Source of the DNA: Actinomycetota bacterium
GTDB lineage: Bacteria > Actinomycetota > Thermoleophilia > Solirubrobacterales > Solirubrobacteraceae
Direction of reading: 5' to 3'
Assembly (NCBI GenBank): GCA_018268595.1
Contig: JAFDWH010000019.1
Span: forward strand, 158,017-222,016
DNA length: 64,000 nt
Shown here: in pieces, positions 45,859 through 54,592 of the stretch
Layout: the number at the start of each line of letters is the position of its first letter
Position numbering within the stretch: the first letter of the stretch is position 1
The notes under the pieces: generated by a model
What the model saw: the letters and a program-made list of their open reading frames with translations, nothing else
Told to the model about the DNA's origin: nothing
Database searches by the model: none
Program-made: the position numbers and the translations under genes

Positions 45859-48390
45859 TCAGTCCCGAAAGGCCGCTTCCGCGGGGATGCGAGCCGCGAG
45901 GTAGCCGGGAAGCGCAGCGATCAGCCCAGCGACGAGCGTGACGAGAGCAAGGCTTCCGAGCGCGACGGTCGCGCCGATCGAGTGCGCGACCGGGAAGCCG
46001 GTGACCGTGTTCAGCGCACGTCCGAGCAGTTGCTCGCCGTAGAGGCCGTAGAGCGCTCCGACCGTGCAGCCGACGCCGAGGAGAATGGCGCTCTCGAGCA
46101 GGAGGCCGTGCCAGAGGGCGCGGCTCCCGATGCCCGTGAGCTTGAGGTCCGCGAGTCGTCTGCGGCGCTGCCAGACCATGCCGCCCATCGCTGCGGCCAT
46201 CGCGAAGGCGGCGGCCAGCAGGACGAGCGTCGCGATGTGCGTGAGGCGCGACAGTCCGTCGCGTGTCGTCGCTCGCGCCGCGTCCTCGCGTTGTCGTGCC
46301 GTGTGAGCGGCGAGCGCAGCCTGGCCGCTCAACGCGTGCTGTACCGCGCGCAGGCCGGCCTGCGCGCTCACGCCGGGCATCAGCGCTACCTGGAGCGCGC
46401 TCGCGTCCATCGTCGCCCACGCTCGCGCGTAGTCGTCGGCGTTGAGGACGAGCGTCCCGGGCGACCATCCGAAGTTGGTCGTGATCGCTGCGAGCCGAAG
46501 GCGGGTCGGACGCGGCGACTGAAGCGTGATGGCGTCGCCGACGTGGGCGCCGAGCGCCGTGGCGATGGCCTGAGAAGCGACGAACCACCCGCCGCTACGC
46601 AGCAATGCCGTGGCATGCCCCACGCTCCCGGTGATCACCTGTGTCGGCGGGATCGGATCGCGCGCGCCGCGCGGCGGGGCGATGACCCACGAGCGGCGGT
46701 CGCCGACATCGAGGAAGCTGCCGCGATAGACCTGGACGGCGCGCACGGACGGGTCGCGCGCGAGCGCGCGGATCGCAGGTGCGGGATCGAACGGCGTCGT
46801 CGGCAGCGTGTCGGAGACGCCTCGGGGCGTCACCCAAACCGGCGCGACGCGATTCAGCTCGGCCGCGTTGGGGTCCAGCCCGCGTTGGAGGTCACGGTGA
46901 GCGCCCTCGATCGCGGTGCTGCCGAACACGGCGATGGCGGCGATCGCGGCGATCCCGACCGAGCGGTTGCCGGCCGAGAGCAGCTCTCCGACAGCCAGCA
47001 TCGGAACGACCGACTTGAAGCGCCGTCGCAGCCGGTAGGCGAAACCGAGCACGCTGGTGAGGACGACCGGAAGCGTTAGCAGCATCGATCCGACGAGCGT
47101 TCCCATTCCGAGCTGTGCCGAGCCGGGCGCGAACACGAGGATGGCGGTCGTGATCGCAAGACACGCCGCGCTGCCAATGAACAGCCACCAGCGCTTCTGG
47201 CCGATCCGGCCGCTGCGCTCGTCAAGGCCGTCGTCCTGAACCTCGTCAAGCGCTTGCGCGCGAAGCGCGGCGGCAAGCGGCACGAACGTCGCGAGGACGG
47301 CAGCGAGCATGCCGGCTGCGACCGCAAGGATGATCGTGGTCGCTTGGACCGTGCGCCCGTTGCCGACCGGGAAGGCGATCGAGAGGTAGCCGGGGGATGG
47401 ATGGAAGACGTGCAGCGACAGCAGCTCTCCGAGTCCGACGCCCATCAGCGAGGCCACGACGCCCAGCACGACCGCGTCGAACACGACGACCTGGAGGACC
47501 GCCCGCAACCCGTAGCCGGACATTCGCAGCTCGGCGATCAGCCGGCGGCGCTCGCGGGTCATGAGCAGCATGGCGTTGAGCGCGAACAGGAACCCCACCA
47601 AGGCGCTGATGCCGGCGAACAGCTCGGCGGACTGGTTGGCCGGGAACGCGGCCTCTGCGAACAGCCGCGCCTCCGAGTCGGCCGGGCGCACGTCGAGACG
47701 GCCCGCTGCGAGCGACTCGAGCGCGCGCTTGACGGCGTCGGCGCGGTCTGGCGCCGCCCGCACGAACACCCGTGAGACGCGCCCGTCCATGCCCGTGAGC
47801 TGCTGCCCGAGCTGCAACGGCGCCACGACTGCGGGCGTCTCCGCCAGCGGCCCGACGTCGTCATGTCCGACGACCGCGCCGACCGTGACCTGGCGGACAC
47901 GGCCTGCGACCTCCAGCGTCACGGTCTGGCCGAAGCGCACGCCGAGCGGGCGAGCGACGCTCGTCGGCAACACGAGCGCTTGGAGCTGCGCGAGGCGGCC
48001 GCCGCTCCAGCCGTGCAGCAACGTCCCTCCGAGCTCCGCGAGCCGCGCGTCGGCGCCGAGCAGCGTCACGACACGGTGGCCGCCCGGTCCGACGACGTTC
48101 GCCTGCATCTGGAGGACGGGTGCGGCGGCCTCGACGCCCGGGATCGATCCGATCCGCGTGAGCAGGCGCTCGTCGAAGCCATGCGGACCTCGGGCCACGA
48201 CCTGATGCTGCGCGTGCCCGACGAGACCGTCCGTGAGCTGCGCGATCGAGGCGCTGAGGCTCCTGCTCGACACGAGGACGGCAAACAGAAGCGCGACGCC
48301 GATGGCGATGCCGACGGCCGCGAACGTCTCCTGCACGAGACGCGCGCGGACGCGACGCACGTAGAACCAGACGAGGTTGCGCGGGCTCAC
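45859..48390 (-). CDS. ABC transporter permease with two FtsX-type domains
   Basis: 843 residues from GTG overlapping the ATPase stop. One membrane helix near residue 25 precedes a large extracytoplasmic domain. Then come three helices of the first FtsX domain (about 255-375, ALVGFLFALNAMLLMTRERR), a linking helix pair, a second extracytoplasmic domain (about 480-690), and a second FtsX domain (about 695-835, LVLLAAAFAMAAAMGGMVWQ). Ten helices in all, like MacB/LolE-type or BceB-like permeases joined in tandem. Such permeases export peptides, lipids or lipoproteins, or couple to envelope stress. Operon member with two ATPases. Confidence 0.88.
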   Translation of the reverse strand: MSPRNLVWFYVRRVRARLVQETFAAVGIAIGVALLFAVLVSSRSLSASIAQLTDGLVGHAQHQVVARGPHGFDERLLTRIGSIPGVEAAAPVLQMQANVVGPGGHRVVTLLGADARLAELGGTLLHGWSGGRLAQLQALVLPTSVARPLGVRFGQTVTLEVAGRVRQVTVGAVVGHDDVGPLAETPAVVAPLQLGQQLTGMDGRVSRVFVRAAPDRADAVKRALESLAAGRLDVRPADSEARLFAEAAFPANQSAELFAGISALVGFLFALNAMLLMTRERRRLIAELRMSGYGLRAVLQVVVFDAVVLGVVASLMGVGLGELLSLHVFHPSPGYLSIAFPVGNGRTVQATTIILAVAAGMLAAVLATFVPLAAALRAQALDEVQDDGLDERSGRIGQKRWWLFIGSAACLAITTAILVFAPGSAQLGMGTLVGSMLLTLPVVLTSVLGFAYRLRRRFKSVVPMLAVGELLSAGNRSVGIAAIAAIAVFGSTAIEGAHRDLQRGLDPNAAELNRVAPVWVTPRGVSDTLPTTPFDPAPAIRALARDPSVRAVQVYRGSFLDVGDRRSWVIAPPRGARDPIPPTQVITGSVGHATALLRSGGWFVASQAIATALGAHVGDAITLQSPRPTRLRLAAITTNFGWSPGTLVLNADDYARAWATMDASALQVALMPGVSAQAGLRAVQHALSGQAALAAHTARQREDAARATTRDGLSRLTHIATLVLLAAAFAMAAAMGGMVWQRRRRLADLKLTGIGSRALWHGLLLESAILLGVGCTVGALYGLYGEQLLGRALNTVTGFPVAHSIGATVALGSLALVTLVAGLIAALPGYLAARIPAEAAFRD

Positions 48391-49109
48391 GTCTGCTCCA
48401 GCGTCGGCAGCAGCGGCAGGTGGGTGTCGTCCGGTCGATGCTCGCCGAGCCGTCCGTCGCGCAGCGTGTACGCGCGGTCGACGTAGCCCAGCGCCTCCGG
48501 GTCATGCGTGACGAGGACGCCAGCGGTGCCTTGCTCGCGGCAGACCTCGCTCAGAAGTGCGAGCACCGCTCGACTGCGACGCGTGTCCAGGTTGCCGGTC
48601 GGCTCGTCCGCGAGCAGCAGAGACGGATTGGTCGAGAGCGCCTTGGCGATGGCGATTCGCTGCTGCTCGCCCATCGACAGCTCGCTCGGGGCACGCTCGG
48701 CCTGCGAGTCGACGCCGAGCCGGGCGAGCAAGGGCGTGATCCGCTGCTGCGCGTGCTTGGGCCGCATGCCGCTCCCGACCAGCTTGACGATCGCGTTGTC
48801 GATCGCCGAGAGGCCGGAGATGAGATGGAACGTCTGCGATACGAAGCCGACTTCGTGGAGTCGGTAGCGCGCCGCATCGCGGTCACCGAGCCGCGAGATC
48901 TCGTGACCGCCCACGAGGATCTCACCGCTGTCGGGCCTCATCACGGCCGCGACCAGCATCAGGAGCGTCGACTTGCCGGACCCGCTCGGCCCGTAGATCG
49001 CGACAAGCTCCCCGGCGCGGACCTCGAAGGACACGCCATCGACGGCGCGCACCGGCTCGCCCCCGGCGGTCGGGTAATGCTTGACGAGCGCCCGAACGTC
49101 GAGCATCAC
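48387..49109 (-). CDS. ABC transporter ATPase (canonical, MacB/LolD type)
   Basis: 240 residues from GTG (ATG one codon later). Walker A GPSGSGKSTLL, Q-loop in VGFVSQTFHLI, signature LSMGEQQRIAIAKAL, Walker B LLLADEPTGNLDTR, H-loop VLVTHDP: all canonical. The LDTR after Walker B is typical of the MacB/LolD/FtsE exporter branch. Overlaps both neighbours by four bases. It should energise the 45859 permease. Confidence 0.95.
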   Translation of the reverse strand: MMLDVRALVKHYPTAGGEPVRAVDGVSFEVRAGELVAIYGPSGSGKSTLLMLVAAVMRPDSGEILVGGHEISRLGDRDAARYRLHEVGFVSQTFHLISGLSAIDNAIVKLVGSGMRPKHAQQRITPLLARLGVDSQAERAPSELSMGEQQRIAIAKALSTNPSLLLADEPTGNLDTRRSRAVLALLSEVCREQGTAGVLVTHDPEALGYVDRAYTLRDGRLGEHRPDDTHLPLLPTLEQT

Positions 49110-49840
49110 GCCGACTCGCCGCGCCCGCGCGGAAACTCGATCACGTCCGCACGTGCGCTGCGCCGCGTCGGGCGGATCAACTCACCGTCACTGAGCGACA
49201 TGACGGTGTGTGACCGCAACATGTCCGGGACGTCCGGCACCGCCATCAGAACCGCCATCCCGGTGTCCTCGGCGATGTCGCGGAGGTGGCTGAGCACGTC
49301 CTCGCGCTCGGTCGTGCTCAGACCCATCGTCGGGTCGTCGGCGATCAACAGCGCGGGCTCACGCACGATCGCCTGCGCGATCATCACGAGCGTGCGCTCG
49401 GCGTTGGACAACTCGCGCCAACGTGCCCGTGCGAGATGGTCGGCGCCGATCCGGCGCAATGCGCGGGTCGCCAGCCGGTGAGCCTCCTCGTGGCGGAGCG
49501 GACGCAGCAGCGGCAGCGCCACGTAGTCGAGCATCTCCATCGACGGCAGAAACGGTCCCTCGCGGCGCATCCATCCGATCCGTGGATGGAGGCTCGCGCC
49601 GCGCCGCCGCGCTCGGGAGACGAGGTCCTCGCCATCGAAGGTGACGCTGCCGCTGTCGCATGGCTCGATGCCGGCCGCGATGCGCAGCAGCGTCGTCTTG
49701 CCCGATGCGCGCTGGCCGAAGATCGCGGCGAACTCGCCGGCGTCCAGCTCGAAGGAGACTTCGTCCAACACGAGGGTCTCGTGTCGCCCGCGCCAGTAGG
49801 ACTTGCTGACGCGATCGAGTGACAGCAGCGGTCTGTTCAC
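49106..49840 (-). CDS. ABC ATPase with degenerate catalytic motifs
   Basis: 244 residues from GTG. Walker A GQRASGKTTLL is good. The signature reads LSNAERTLV rather than LSGGQ. Walker B ends LLIADDPT, so the catalytic Glu is Asp. The H-loop His is missing (LMAVPDVPD instead of VTHD). It therefore probably binds but hydrolyses ATP poorly. A heterodimer with the canonical neighbour, as in many exporters with one degenerate site, is a reasonable model. It overlaps that gene by four bases and follows padR by 12. Confidence 0.9.
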   Translation of the reverse strand: MNRPLLSLDRVSKSYWRGRHETLVLDEVSFELDAGEFAAIFGQRASGKTTLLRIAAGIEPCDSGSVTFDGEDLVSRARRRGASLHPRIGWMRREGPFLPSMEMLDYVALPLLRPLRHEEAHRLATRALRRIGADHLARARWRELSNAERTLVMIAQAIVREPALLIADDPTMGLSTTEREDVLSHLRDIAEDTGMAVLMAVPDVPDMLRSHTVMSLSDGELIRPTRRSARADVIEFPRGRGESA

Positions 49841-49852
49841 TCCAGCGTCCGC

Positions 49853-50398
49853 CTACCCTCGCGGGGACCGCTGCCGAAGCGCCTGCTTCATCGTCGCGCG
49901 AACCTCCTGCAGCGCCTCGATCTTCATCTGAAGTTCCTTGACGTCAGTGCGCTGAAGGAGAAGCCGCCCGGTGGGCGCCCACGCGGCAAGCGGGTCGAGC
50001 GGGCCGCCGGCATCGCTCGTCAACAGCTCGATCCGGTCAAGGCACGCCTGCTCCTCCTCGCGCGTCTGCTCGATCAGCGCAGGCAGCTTCTCGAAGGTGG
50101 CCACCGTGATCTTCCACCGGAGATCGCCCCGGAGCGGCGGCGACGGATGATCCATCCAAGCATCGAAGCCTTCGCGCCCTTCATGCGTCGGATCGAAGAC
50201 GATCCGTCCTCGACCGGTTCTCGCAGTGGGGTCGCGCCGTCTCACCCAGCCCTTGGTCTCCAGCGCCACCAGCGCGGGATAGACAGCGGTTCCAGAGACG
50301 GCGAGTCCCGTCACGCGACCGTTGATTCGCTGAGCCAGCTCGTAGCCGTAGCCCGGCCGCTCGATCACGAGTCCCAGCACGGCGTTCTGGAACGACAT
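49853..50398 (-). CDS. PadR family transcriptional regulator
   Basis: 181 residues; start chosen at ATG 50398 because the winged helix begins at SFQNAVLGLVIERPGYGYEL. The wing is AVYPALVALETKGWVRRRD and the C-terminal dimerisation helices are long (WKITVATFEKLPALIEQTRE, EELQ-type coiled coil). This is the PadR-s2 layout that usually represses ABC or MDR pump operons and is released by the transported compound. First gene of the five-gene minus-strand run. Confidence 0.9.
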   Translation of the reverse strand: MSFQNAVLGLVIERPGYGYELAQRINGRVTGLAVSGTAVYPALVALETKGWVRRRDPTARTGRGRIVFDPTHEGREGFDAWMDHPSPPLRGDLRWKITVATFEKLPALIEQTREEEQACLDRIELLTSDAGGPLDPLAAWAPTGRLLLQRTDVKELQMKIEALQEVRATMKQALRQRSPRG

Positions 50399-50506
50399 CC
50401 CCGCACCACCCCAGGGTCGCTGATGAACCGGACCGTACACCAGCGCTGCTCGTGGTGCCAGCAGGAGGAGAAGCCCGCCGTGGGACCGAGGCCGTCCCGC
50501 CGGCGG

Positions 50507-51457
50507 CTACACGCCTGGCGGTTCGCCCGGCTCGTTCAGCCGCGTGCGGACGAGGTAGAGGGGGCGGCGTTTGACCTCGTCGTAGATGCGGCCGACGTAC
50601 TCGCCGATGAGGCCGATCGCCATCAGTTGGATGCCGCCGAGCAGCAGCACGGCGATCGTGATCGTGCCGAAGCCGGGGAGGTAGGAGCCGGCGATGCGCA
50701 GGGCGATGACGGCGGGGATCAGCACGAACGCGAACGCCGCGCAGAGGAAGCCGACGAGTGTGGCGAGCTGGAGCGGGCGGTGTGAGAAGGAGGAGATCGC
50801 GTCGAGCGAGAACGTGAGCATCTTGCGCAGCGTGTACTTCGTCTCGCCCGCGTGGCGCGCGTCGCGTTCGTAGGGGACGGCGGTCTGGGTGTAGCCGACC
50901 CACACGGTCATGCCGCGCAGGAAGCGGTTGCGCTCGCGCATCGAGAGCAGCGCGTCGAGCGGGGCGCGGTCGAGCAGGCGGAAGTCGCCGGAGTCCGGCT
51001 CGAGCTCGACCTCGGCGAGCGTGCTGAAGAGGCGGTAGAACCAGCGCGCGGTCGTGAGCTTGAAGCGTGTCTCGCCGTCGCGGCGGCGGCGCACGGCGTA
51101 GACGACGTCGGTGCCGGTGCGCCAGTGCTCGAGCATCTGCGGGATCAGCTCAGGCGGGTCTTGCAGGTCGGCGTCGATCATCGCGACGGCGTCGCCGCGG
51201 GCGTGGTCGAGCCCGGCGGTCAGCGCGGTCTGGTGGCCGAAGTTGCGCGAGAGCGTGATCACGCGCACGCGCGGGTCGCGCGCGGCGATCTGCGTGAGCA
51301 GCTCGGGCGTGCGGTCGCTCGATCCGTCGTCGACCAGGATCAGCTCGAATGGGATCCCCTCCAGCGCCCCGCACACGCGGGCGTGGAACGCCTCCACGAG
51401 CGCGTCCTCGTCGTAGACGGGCGCGACCACGCTCAACAGCCGCAGTGTGCGGTCCAT
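50507..51457 (-). CDS. polyprenyl-phosphate glycosyltransferase (GT2, DPM1/GtrB-like)
   Basis: 316 residues. GT-A core: SVVAPVYDEDALVEAF, ILVDDGSSDRTPELL, DADLQDPPELIP (metal DxD), and the acceptor loop (ERNRFLRGMTVWVGY). Two C-terminal membrane helices (about 237-262 and 268-293) and a basic tail. Transfers a hexose to undecaprenyl phosphate at the inner face. Preceded by TAGCCT 7 bases upstream, which shares the TAG stop of the previous gene, so the promoter is tentative. Confidence 0.92.
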   Translation of the reverse strand: MDRTLRLLSVVAPVYDEDALVEAFHARVCGALEGIPFELILVDDGSSDRTPELLTQIAARDPRVRVITLSRNFGHQTALTAGLDHARGDAVAMIDADLQDPPELIPQMLEHWRTGTDVVYAVRRRRDGETRFKLTTARWFYRLFSTLAEVELEPDSGDFRLLDRAPLDALLSMRERNRFLRGMTVWVGYTQTAVPYERDARHAGETKYTLRKMLTFSLDAISSFSHRPLQLATLVGFLCAAFAFVLIPAVIALRIAGSYLPGFGTITIAVLLLGGIQLMAIGLIGEYVGRIYDEVKRRPLYLVRTRLNEPGEPPGV

Positions 51458-51467
51458 GCCGGGAAGG

Positions 51468-52241
51468 CTACGCGGCGGCCGTGTCGGCAGCGGCATCCGA
51501 GCGCGCCCGCGCCACCGCCGCGGGCGCCGAGCGCCGCAGCCGCGGCACGCGCCACATCGCCTCCAGCGCGATCCGCGCCGACATCTTGCTGGCGCCCGCG
51601 TCACGCTCGCGGAAGACGATCGGCACCTCCTCGACGCGGAAGCCGGCGAGGACGGCGCGGTAGGTGATCTCGATCTGGAAGACGTAGCCCTGCGAGCGCA
51701 CGCTGTCGAGCTCGATCGCCTCCAGCACGCGACGGTGCAGGACCTTGTAGCCGCCGGTGAGGTCGCGCTGCGGCAGCCCGAGGATGACCCGCGCGTAGAG
51801 GCAGCCGCCGTAGCTGATCAGGCGCCGGAGGCGACCCCAGTCGGTGACCCCGCCGCCGGGCACGTAGCGCGACCCGAGCACGACGTCGGCGCGCTCGCTC
51901 GCCGCCAGCAGCGCCGGCAGGTGGCGCGGGTCGTGCGAGAGGTCGGCGTCCATCTCGACGACGCGCTGCGCGCCGGCCGCGAGCGCGTGCCGGAAGCCCG
52001 CGAGGTACGCGCGCCCGAGGCCGGCCTTGCCGGGGCGGTGCAGCACCTCGACGACGCCCAGCTCCGCGCCGACGCGCTCCGCGAGCGCGCCCGTCCCATC
52101 GGGCGAGCCGTCGTCGACGACGAGGATGCGGTGGTCGTCCGGCGCAGCCTCCGCGAGCGCGGCGGCGGCGCGGCGCAGCAGGCGCTCGATCGAGGCGGCC
52201 TCGTTGTACGTCGGGACGATCACCCAGGTCGCGGCGGGCAT
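51468..52241 (-). CDS. polyprenol-phosphate mannosyltransferase-like GT2
   Basis: 257 residues. Core: WVIVPTYNEAASIERLLRR, LVVDDGSPDGTGALAE, MDADLSHDP (DxD), VLGSRYVPGGGVTDWG, and DLTGGYKVLHRR. No membrane helices, as in actinobacterial Ppm1 catalytic domains. Makes polyprenol-phosphate mannose, the donor used by the MptA-like enzyme downstream (53294). The -10 box TACGCT lies 9 bases upstream, giving a leaderless mRNA. Confidence 0.9.
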   Translation of the reverse strand: MPAATWVIVPTYNEAASIERLLRRAAAALAEAAPDDHRILVVDDGSPDGTGALAERVGAELGVVEVLHRPGKAGLGRAYLAGFRHALAAGAQRVVEMDADLSHDPRHLPALLAASERADVVLGSRYVPGGGVTDWGRLRRLISYGGCLYARVILGLPQRDLTGGYKVLHRRVLEAIELDSVRSQGYVFQIEITYRAVLAGFRVEEVPIVFRERDAGASKMSARIALEAMWRVPRLRRSAPAAVARARSDAAADTAAA

Positions 52242-52250
52242 AGGGTCGGC

Positions 52251-52256
52251 AGCGTA
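52251..52256 (-). promoter_or_regulatory. leaderless -10 box (TACGCT) of the mannosyltransferase-like gene
   Basis: Minus-strand TACGCT ends 9 bases before ATG 52241. Confidence 0.55.
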
Positions 52257-52343
52257 GTGGACCGTCTCCCCGCGGCGGGCTGCGTCGGCGCGCCCGCGCC
52301 GCGTCGCGCGCATCCGGTCGATTCGCGATCATGGCTCGCCGGG

Positions 52344-53294
52344 ATGCGCCCGATCGACGTCATCCGCGTCATCCGCGGGCCGAGCCGGCCGACGGAGGCC
52401 CAACTCCGCCACCGTCGCCGGCGCGCCGCCGCGCTCGCGGCCGTCGCCGCGGCGGCGCTGCTGCTCGGCCTCGTCGTCGGCGCGGGCAGCGGCGGCGACG
52501 CTCCCAAGGCGTCCGGCGAGGCGACGGCGGTCGGCTGGTACGGCCACCTGCGCACGCTCGCCGGCGCGGGCAGAGCGTCGCTCGACTTCGAACAGCGCGC
52601 GCAGGAGGACGCCGCGATCGACCGCGCGCTCGCGCTCACGCCGTTCGTGCGGATGGCCGGCCGACAGCATCCGCTCGTCGCGCTTACGTTCGACGACGGG
52701 CCGAGCCCGTACACCGACCGCCTGCTCGACGAGCTGGAGCGGCTGCACGTGCCGGCGACGTTCTTCGTCGTCGGCTACCAGCTGCCGGCGTTCGCGCCGC
52801 AACTGCAGCGCGAGATCGACCTCGGCCTCACGGTCGGCGACCACACGGCCGACCACGCCAACCTGACGCGGCTGGCGCCGCGCGACCAGCGGCGCGAGAT
52901 CGTCGAGGACGCGGACGCGCTGCACTCCTACGGCGCGCCGTGGCCGCGACTGTTCCGGCCGCCCTACGGCGCCTACGACGCGACGACGCACGCGCTGCTG
53001 GGCCGCCAGAGAATGCTGTCGGTGCTGTGGTCGGTCGACAGCGAGGACTACACGCGCCCGGGCGTCGACGCGATCGTGCGCAACGTCGTGGAGGCGGTGC
53101 AGCCGGGCTCGATCGTGCTGATGCACGACGGCGGCGGCGACCGCACGCAGACGATCGCGGCGATCCCGCGGATCGTCGCGCAGCTGCGCAGAGACGGCTA
53201 TCGCTTCGCGTCGGTCCCGCGGCTGCTGCTGGAGAACCCGCCGCCGCAGGACCAGCAGCTTCCGAGCGGCTTCAACAGCGCCGGCGCGGGCTGA
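52344..53294 (+). CDS. polysaccharide deacetylase (NodB family), membrane-anchored
   Basis: 316 residues. N-terminal cytoplasmic arginine-rich part then one membrane anchor (LAAVAAAALLLGLVVGA). NodB domain: VALTFDDGPSPYTDRLL (Asp pair), the zinc His pair in VGDHTADHANL, RLFRPPYGAYDATT, and VLMHDGGGDRT. The catalytic residues look complete. It deacetylates N-acetylated glycans such as peptidoglycan or a capsule outside the membrane. Stop overlaps the next ATG (TGATG). Confidence 0.92.
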   Translation: MRPIDVIRVIRGPSRPTEAQLRHRRRRAAALAAVAAAALLLGLVVGAGSGGDAPKASGEATAVGWYGHLRTLAGAGRASLDFEQRAQEDAAIDRALALTPFVRMAGRQHPLVALTFDDGPSPYTDRLLDELERLHVPATFFVVGYQLPAFAPQLQREIDLGLTVGDHTADHANLTRLAPRDQRREIVEDADALHSYGAPWPRLFRPPYGAYDATTHALLGRQRMLSVLWSVDSEDYTRPGVDAIVRNVVEAVQPGSIVLMHDGGGDRTQTIAAIPRIVAQLRRDGYRFASVPRLLLENPPPQDQQLPSGFNSAGAG

Positions 53295-54592
53295 TGGCGA
53301 TGCGCCGGCTGCTCGGCCTCGGGGCGCTCGCGGGACTGCTCGCGGCGAGCGCGTTGCTGGCCGTCGCGGCCGCCGCGCGGCGGCGCGTCTGGTACGTGCC
53401 CGCGAGCGAGGGCAACGGCTGGCCCGACTGGCTCGCCGGCCCCTTCCGTCACCTCGATCTCGTGCTGCCGCCGTCGCGCGGGGCGCTGCTGCTGGTCGTG
53501 ATGCTCGCCTGCTACCTCGTCGCGCTCGCGTGCGCGCGCGGCGGCATCCCGGTGCGCGCCGGGGTCGGCGCGGTGATCGCCGCCCACGTGCTGTTCGTGC
53601 TGGCGCCGCCGCTGTTCTCCGCCGACGTGTTCGGCTACGTCGACTACGCGCGCCTGGCGGTCGTTCACGGCCTCAACCCGTACGTGCACGGCGCCGCCGA
53701 CGCGCTCCACGACCCGGCCGTCCCATGGGTCCGCTGGCACGACATCCCGACCCCGTACGGCCCGCTGTTCACGCTGCTCAGCATGCCGCTCGCGTGGCTG
53801 AGCGTGCCGGCCGCGCTGTGGGCCTGCAAGATCGCTGCGGGCCTGCTCAGCCTCGGCTGCTGCGCGCTCGTGTGGCGGATCGCCGCGCGCCGCGGGCTGG
53901 CGCCGCTGCCGGCGCTGCTGTTCGTCGGGCTCAACCCGCTGCTGCTGGCGTACGCCGTCGGCGGCGCACACAACGACTTCCTGCTGCTGGCGCTGCTGCT
54001 CGCGGCGGTCCTGCTTGCGCTCGAGGAGCGCCCGGCCGGTGCCGGCGCGTTCGGCGTGCTGGCGGTCGGCGTGAAGGCGCCGGCGGGCCTCGTGCTGCCG
54101 TTCCTGCTGGCGGCGCGGCCGTCCGCGCCGCGTGCGCCGCAGTGGGCGCGGCGGGTGGTCGTGGGCGCGGCGGCGGCGGCCGTCGTGCTGCTGGCGGTCG
54201 GGTTCGTCGCGTTCGGCCGCGAGACGTTCGCGTTCGTCTCGCAGATCCACGAGCAGCAGCGCTTCGTGGCGTCGGACAGCGTCCCCGGCCGCGTGTCGGC
54301 CGCGCTCGGCTTCGCGAGACTGCCCGAGGGCCTGCGGCTGCTGTTCGCGCTGTCGTTCGCGGGCGCGCTCGCGTGGCTGCTGTGGCGGACCTGGCGGGGG
54401 CGGATCGACTGGCTCGACGCGGCCGGCTGGGCGACGCTCGCGCTGCTGCTCAGCACCGCCTGGCTGGTGCCGTGGTACGTGGTGTGGCTGCTGCCGCTGG
54501 CGGCCGTCGCGCGCGACCCGCGCCTGCGCGGTGCGACGCTGCTGTTCTGCGTCTTCGTGGTCGCGACGCGCGTCACCTACCAGCTCGTGTGA
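53294..54592 (+). CDS. polyprenol-phosphate-mannose-dependent mannosyltransferase-like (GT-C, MptA-like)
   Basis: 432 residues with about 12 hydrophobic helices. Loops carrying SADVFGYVDYARLAVVHGLN-P and PTPYGPLFTLLSM match the GT-C sugar-transferase pattern of MptA/MptB, with the acidic first loop. It would take mannose from the polyprenol-mannose made by 51468. Convergent with 54573: the last 20 bases of the two genes overlap on opposite strands. Confidence 0.82.
   Translation: MAMRRLLGLGALAGLLAASALLAVAAAARRRVWYVPASEGNGWPDWLAGPFRHLDLVLPPSRGALLLVVMLACYLVALACARGGIPVRAGVGAVIAAHVLFVLAPPLFSADVFGYVDYARLAVVHGLNPYVHGAADALHDPAVPWVRWHDIPTPYGPLFTLLSMPLAWLSVPAALWACKIAAGLLSLGCCALVWRIAARRGLAPLPALLFVGLNPLLLAYAVGGAHNDFLLLALLLAAVLLALEERPAGAGAFGVLAVGVKAPAGLVLPFLLAARPSAPRAPQWARRVVVGAAAAAVVLLAVGFVAFGRETFAFVSQIHEQQRFVASDSVPGRVSAALGFARLPEGLRLLFALSFAGALAWLLWRTWRGRIDWLDAAGWATLALLLSTAWLVPWYVVWLLPLAAVARDPRLRGATLLFCVFVVATRVTYQLV

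Noticed and set aside
53200..54576. Minus-strand frames opposite the NodB and MptA-like genes
   Set aside because: The plus-strand proteins have clear catalytic and membrane patterns; the minus frames are Arg/Asp or Ser/Thr shadows.
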